Origin: Salibaculum griseiflavum
Lineage (GTDB): Bacteria > Pseudomonadota > Alphaproteobacteria > Rhodobacterales > Rhodobacteraceae
Length of the DNA: 64,000 bases
Assembly (NCBI RefSeq): GCF_003129565.1
Contig: NZ_QETF01000014.1
Span: 1-64,000, forward strand
Direction of reading: 5' to 3'
Shown here: in pieces, positions 61,257-64,000 of the stretch
Layout of the letters: each line of letters starts with the position of its first letter
Position numbering within the stretch: position 1 is the stretch's first letter
Position numbers and translations under genes: made by a program
Notes under the pieces: model-generated
What the model was told of the DNA's origin: nothing
Database searches by the model: none
The model's input: only the letters and a program-made list of their open reading frames with translations

Positions 61257-62066
61257 ATGGATATTCTCGACAAGATCAAGGCCTACAAGCTCGACGAGAT
61301 CGCCGCGCGCAAGGCCGAAACACCGCTGGCCACCCTCGAAGCCGCCGCGAAAGAGGCCGGGCCCACGCGCGGCTTTGCCGAGGCGCTGACCCGGGCCGCG
61401 AAAACCGGCTACGGCCTGATCGCCGAAATCAAGAAGGCCAGCCCCTCCAAGGGCCTGATCCGCGAGGATTTCGACCCCCCCGCCCTGGCCCGCGCCTACG
61501 AGGAGGGCGGCGCGACCTGCCTGTCGGTTCTGACCGACACGCCCAGCTTCCAGGGCGCCGATGCCTACCTGACCGAATCCCGCGCGGCCACCGCCCTGCC
61601 CGCCCTGCGCAAGGATTTCATGTATGACCCCTACCAGGTGGTCGAGGCCCGTGCGCTCGGGGCCGATTGCATCCTGATCATTCTCGCCTCGGTTTCGGAT
61701 GCACAGGCCGCCGAGTTGGAAGCCGCGGCCTTCGATCTGGGCATGGATGTCCTGCTGGAGGTCCATGACGCCGCCGAACTGGACCGCGCCTGCCATCTGA
61801 AATCGCCGCTCATGGGGATCAACAACCGCAACCTCAAGACCTTCGAGGTGACGCTGGACACCACCCGGCGCCTGGCCAAGCACGTGCCCCATGACCGCAT
61901 GATCGTCTGCGAAAGCGGGCTGTTCGCCCCGGCCGACCTGGCCGATATGGCCCGCTGCGGCGCGCGCAGCTTCCTGATCGGCGAAAGCCTGATGCGCCAG
62001 GACGATGTGACCGCGGCCACCCGTGCGATCCTCGCCGACCCGGTCCATCCGGGGGCCATGGCATGA
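61257..62066 (+). CDS. trpC: Indole-3-glycerol phosphate synthase
   Basis: Forms indole-3-glycerol phosphate. 269 residues from [15 protein letters not shown]; a longer frame starts in the repeat. [21 protein letters not shown] (about 55-75), [52 protein letters not shown] and [15 protein letters not shown] are the TrpC barrel signatures. ATGA overlap with moaC, so tryptophan and molybdenum-cofactor genes share a message. Confidence 0.95.
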   Translation: MDILDKIKAYKLDEIAARKAETPLATLEAAAKEAGPTRGFAEALTRAAKTGYGLIAEIKKASPSKGLIREDFDPPALARAYEEGGATCLSVLTDTPSFQGADAYLTESRAATALPALRKDFMYDPYQVVEARALGADCILIILASVSDAQAAELEAAAFDLGMDVLLEVHDAAELDRACHLKSPLMGINNRNLKTFEVTLDTTRRLAKHVPHDRMIVCESGLFAPADLADMARCGARSFLIGESLMRQDDVTAATRAILADPVHPGAMA

Positions 62067-62542
62067 GCGGCGGCAAACTCAGCCATTTCGACGCGGAGGG
62101 CCAGGCGCATATGGTCGATGTCTCGACCAAGCCCCAGACCCCCCGGATCGCCACGGCCGAAGGTCATGTGCGCATGTCGCCCGACACGCTCGCTCATGTC
62201 ACCGCCGGCACCGCGAAAAAGGGCGATGTGCTGGGCATTGCCCGCATCGCGGGCATCCAGGGGGCCAAGAAGACGGCCGACCTGATTCCGCTCTGCCACC
62301 CCCTGCCCGTCACCAAGGTCGCGCTGAACCTTACCCCCGACGACACCCTCCCCGGCGTGCGTATCACCGCAACCGTCAAGACAACCGGCCAGACCGGCGT
62401 CGAGATGGAGGCCCTGACGGCGGTGTCCACCGCCGCACTCACCGTCTATGACATGCTCAAGGCCGTGCAGAAGGACATGGAGATCGGAGGCATCCGCGTG
62501 ACCCTCAAGGATGGCGGCAAGTCAGGACGGTTCGAGGCATGA
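62063..62542 (+). CDS. moaC: Cyclic pyranopterin monophosphate synthase
   Basis: Second step of molybdenum-cofactor synthesis, turning the MoaA product into cyclic pyranopterin monophosphate. 159 residues. [34 protein letters not shown] and [31 protein letters not shown] are typical, the last with the catalytic Asp/Lys. Overlaps trpC and moeA by four bases each. Confidence 0.95.
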   Translation: MSGGKLSHFDAEGQAHMVDVSTKPQTPRIATAEGHVRMSPDTLAHVTAGTAKKGDVLGIARIAGIQGAKKTADLIPLCHPLPVTKVALNLTPDDTLPGVRITATVKTTGQTGVEMEALTAVSTAALTVYDMLKAVQKDMEIGGIRVTLKDGGKSGRFEA

Positions 62543-63708
62543 TCACCGTTTCCGAGGCCCTGGACAAGCTGCTGGAACTGGCCGCGCCGCTTGCGGTGGA
62601 AGAGGTGCCGCTGCGCGCGTCGTCTGGGCGCACACTGGCCCGGCCCGTGACCGCCCGTCGCGATCAGCCGCCGTTTTCCGCCTCGGCCATGGACGGGTAT
62701 GCCATTGCGGGCGGCGCGGCGCCGGGTGACCGGTTCGAGGTCATCGGCGAGGCGGCGGCGGGGCACGGATTCTCGGGTTCGGTCGGGTCCGGGCAGGCCG
62801 TGCGTATCTTCACCGGCGCCCCCATGCCCGAGGGCGCGACCCGCGTTGTCATCCAGGAGGATACCTCGCGGGACGGCGGCACCATCACCCTGACCGAGGA
62901 TCTTGGCACCGGCCCCCATGTGCGCGCCCTGGGCGCCGATTTCCGGATCGGCGACACTCTGGACGCGCCGCGCCTTCTGTCGCCCTCGGACGTGGCCCTG
63001 ATGGCCGCGATGAATATCGACACGGTGCCTGTCACCCGCCGCCCCGACGTGGCGATCATCGCAACAGGGGACGAACTGGTGCAACCCGGCGAAGACCCCG
63101 GCCCCGACCAGATCATCGCCTCCAACAGCTATGGGCTGGCCGCGCTGGTCGAGGCGCTGGGTGCCACCGCCCGCCTGCTGCCCATCGCCCGAGACACCAA
63201 GGCCTCTCTCCAGACCGTGTTCGACCTGGCCGAGGGGGCAGACCTGATCCTCACCATCGGGGGCGCTTCGGTCGGCGATCATGACCTTGTCGGCCCCGCG
63301 CTGGCCGACAGGGGGATGGAGCGCGCCTTTTACAAGGTCGCCATGCGCCCCGGAAAGCCGCTGATGGCGGGGCGGCTTGGCGATGCGGCGCTGATCGGGC
63401 TTCCGGGCAACCCGGTCTCGGCCATGGTCTGCGGCCATGTTTTCGTGGCCCCTGTAATCCGCGCCATGCTGGGACAAAAAGACGTGGTCCCGATGCCCGA
63501 GCAACGACCGCTGGCCGCCGATCTGCCCGCCAACGGACCGCGCCAGCATTACCTGCGCGCCCGCACGACGGCAGCGGGTGTTATCGCCTATGACAAGCAG
63601 GACAGCTCTCTGCTGTCGGTGCTCAGCGAGGCCGATTGCCTGATCGTCCAGCCCCCCGGTGATCCGGGCCAGCCCGCCGGCAGATATGTGGACGTCCTGC
63701 CGCTCTAG
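62539..63708 (+). CDS. moeA: Molybdopterin molybdenumtransferase
   Basis: Inserts molybdenum into adenylated molybdopterin. 389 residues. Conserved [91 protein letters not shown] and [29 protein letters not shown] are present in order. ATGA overlap with moaC. lexA follows after an SOS-type promoter. Confidence 0.95.
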   Translation: MITVSEALDKLLELAAPLAVEEVPLRASSGRTLARPVTARRDQPPFSASAMDGYAIAGGAAPGDRFEVIGEAAAGHGFSGSVGSGQAVRIFTGAPMPEGATRVVIQEDTSRDGGTITLTEDLGTGPHVRALGADFRIGDTLDAPRLLSPSDVALMAAMNIDTVPVTRRPDVAIIATGDELVQPGEDPGPDQIIASNSYGLAALVEALGATARLLPIARDTKASLQTVFDLAEGADLILTIGGASVGDHDLVGPALADRGMERAFYKVAMRPGKPLMAGRLGDAALIGLPGNPVSAMVCGHVFVAPVIRAMLGQKDVVPMPEQRPLAADLPANGPRQHYLRARTTAAGVIAYDKQDSSLLSVLSEADCLIVQPPGDPGQPAGRYVDVLPL

Positions 63709-63717
63709 CGGAACATG

Positions 63718-63746
63718 TTGACACAAAACGGGAACACCCGTAGAAC
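63718..63746 (+). promoter_or_regulatory. lexA promoter with overlapping LexA box
   Basis: TTGACA (63718-63723), 17 bases, TAGAAC (63741-63746). GAAC-ACCCGTA-GAAC (63732-63746) is the reverse form of the alphaproteobacterial LexA box GTTC-N7-GTTC and covers the -10, as for autoregulated lexA. Confidence 0.85.
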
Positions 63747-63791
63747 ATTCCGTAACCGGGCGACCCAAATGCCCCTTGTCGGAGATGATCC

Positions 63792-64000
63792 ATGCTGACC
63801 AAGAAGCAGCTCGACCTGTTGGAGTTCATTCACAAGCGGATGCAGCGTGACGGCGTGCCGCCCTCGTTCGACGAAATGAAAGAGGCGCTGGACCTGCGCT
63901 CGAAATCCGGCATTCACCGGCTGATCACGGCACTGGAAGAACGCGGCTTCATCCGTCGCCTTGCCCACCGGGCCCGCGCGCTGGAAATCATCAAGCTGCC
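63792..64000 (+). CDS. lexA: LexA repressor, N-terminal part (runs off right edge)
   Basis: SOS repressor that self-cleaves on RecA filaments. Only the first 69 residues are in the window: [57 protein letters not shown], the LexA winged helix with the recognition helix [12 protein letters not shown]. The autoprotease domain lies outside. Preceded by its own LexA box. Confidence 0.95.
   Translation, partial: MLTKKQLDLLEFIHKRMQRDGVPPSFDEMKEALDLRSKSGIHRLITALEERGFIRRLAHRARALEIIKL

Overview
The window is about 64 kb of high-GC chromosome from an alphaproteobacterium, most likely a Rhodobacteraceae (roseobacter-group) member. Evidence: a coenzyme B12-dependent ribonucleotide reductase (NrdJ) as the only RNR seen here, CckA with a perfect TTAA-N7-TTAA CtrA site upstream, a lexA gene behind a GAAC-N7-GAAC (alphaproteobacterial SOS) box, a SoxR-type regulator, a RamA-like corrinoid activator and a non-pyrrolysine MttB-family protein, and a trpG-trpD-trpC-moaC-moeA-lexA run. 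No species can be named from sequence alone.

Region 1 (1-6950) is foreign DNA. An autotransporter barrel fragment cut off at its 5' side (to 693) is followed by non-coding DNA with an AT-rich block, short repeats and a strong hairpin. A leftward module follows: PrimPol-helicase, an unknown 224-aa protein, an AlpA-type regulator and a tyrosine integrase. A 15-bp tRNA-Ser 3'-end-like sequence at 6536-6550 is the likely right attachment site. A small low-GC gene lies between it and glpK, whose last codons look foreign.

Region 2 (6946-29800) is core metabolism: glpK-rlmE, glk, cckA, guaB-rsmB, ramA-like gene, tRNA-Gly, the Entner-Doudoroff/pentose-phosphate operon zwf-pgl-pgi, an HNH nuclease, a carboxylesterase with an AlkA-type glycosylase, an MFS transporter, a squalene/phytoene-synthase-fold protein, cimA and cysS. 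glk, zwf and (in Region 3) eno share a GTTAGCGCTAAC-like palindrome at nearly the same distance from their start codons, which points to one LacI-type sugar regulator. cysS is preceded by a 13-codon reading frame with four Cys codons.

Region 3 (29763-44175): a SoxR-controlled pair (55-aa small gene plus VOC protein) divergent from soxR, a PLP aminotransferase, an outer-membrane barrel protein, the MttB-family gene, anmK, tyrS, a GNAT protein, fur/mur with two EamA transporters, eno, a second GNAT gene, a small lipoprotein, a haloacid dehalogenase and a cupin. Intergenic inverted repeats of one family recur here and again at 61084.

Region 4 (44175-50392): a 43-codon reading frame and a strong terminator downstream of nrdJ, nrdJ itself with candidate NrdR and DnaA sites, tRNA-Pro, a DUF192 protein, a double cold-shock-domain protein and pdxH. 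Region 5 (50549-64000): fabI, a phosphoribosyltransferase and aminotransferase, a PpiD-like folding factor joined to trpE, three envelope proteins, then trpG-trpD-trpC-moaC-moeA and the start of lexA. I see no CRISPR array, no rRNA and no intact prophage.
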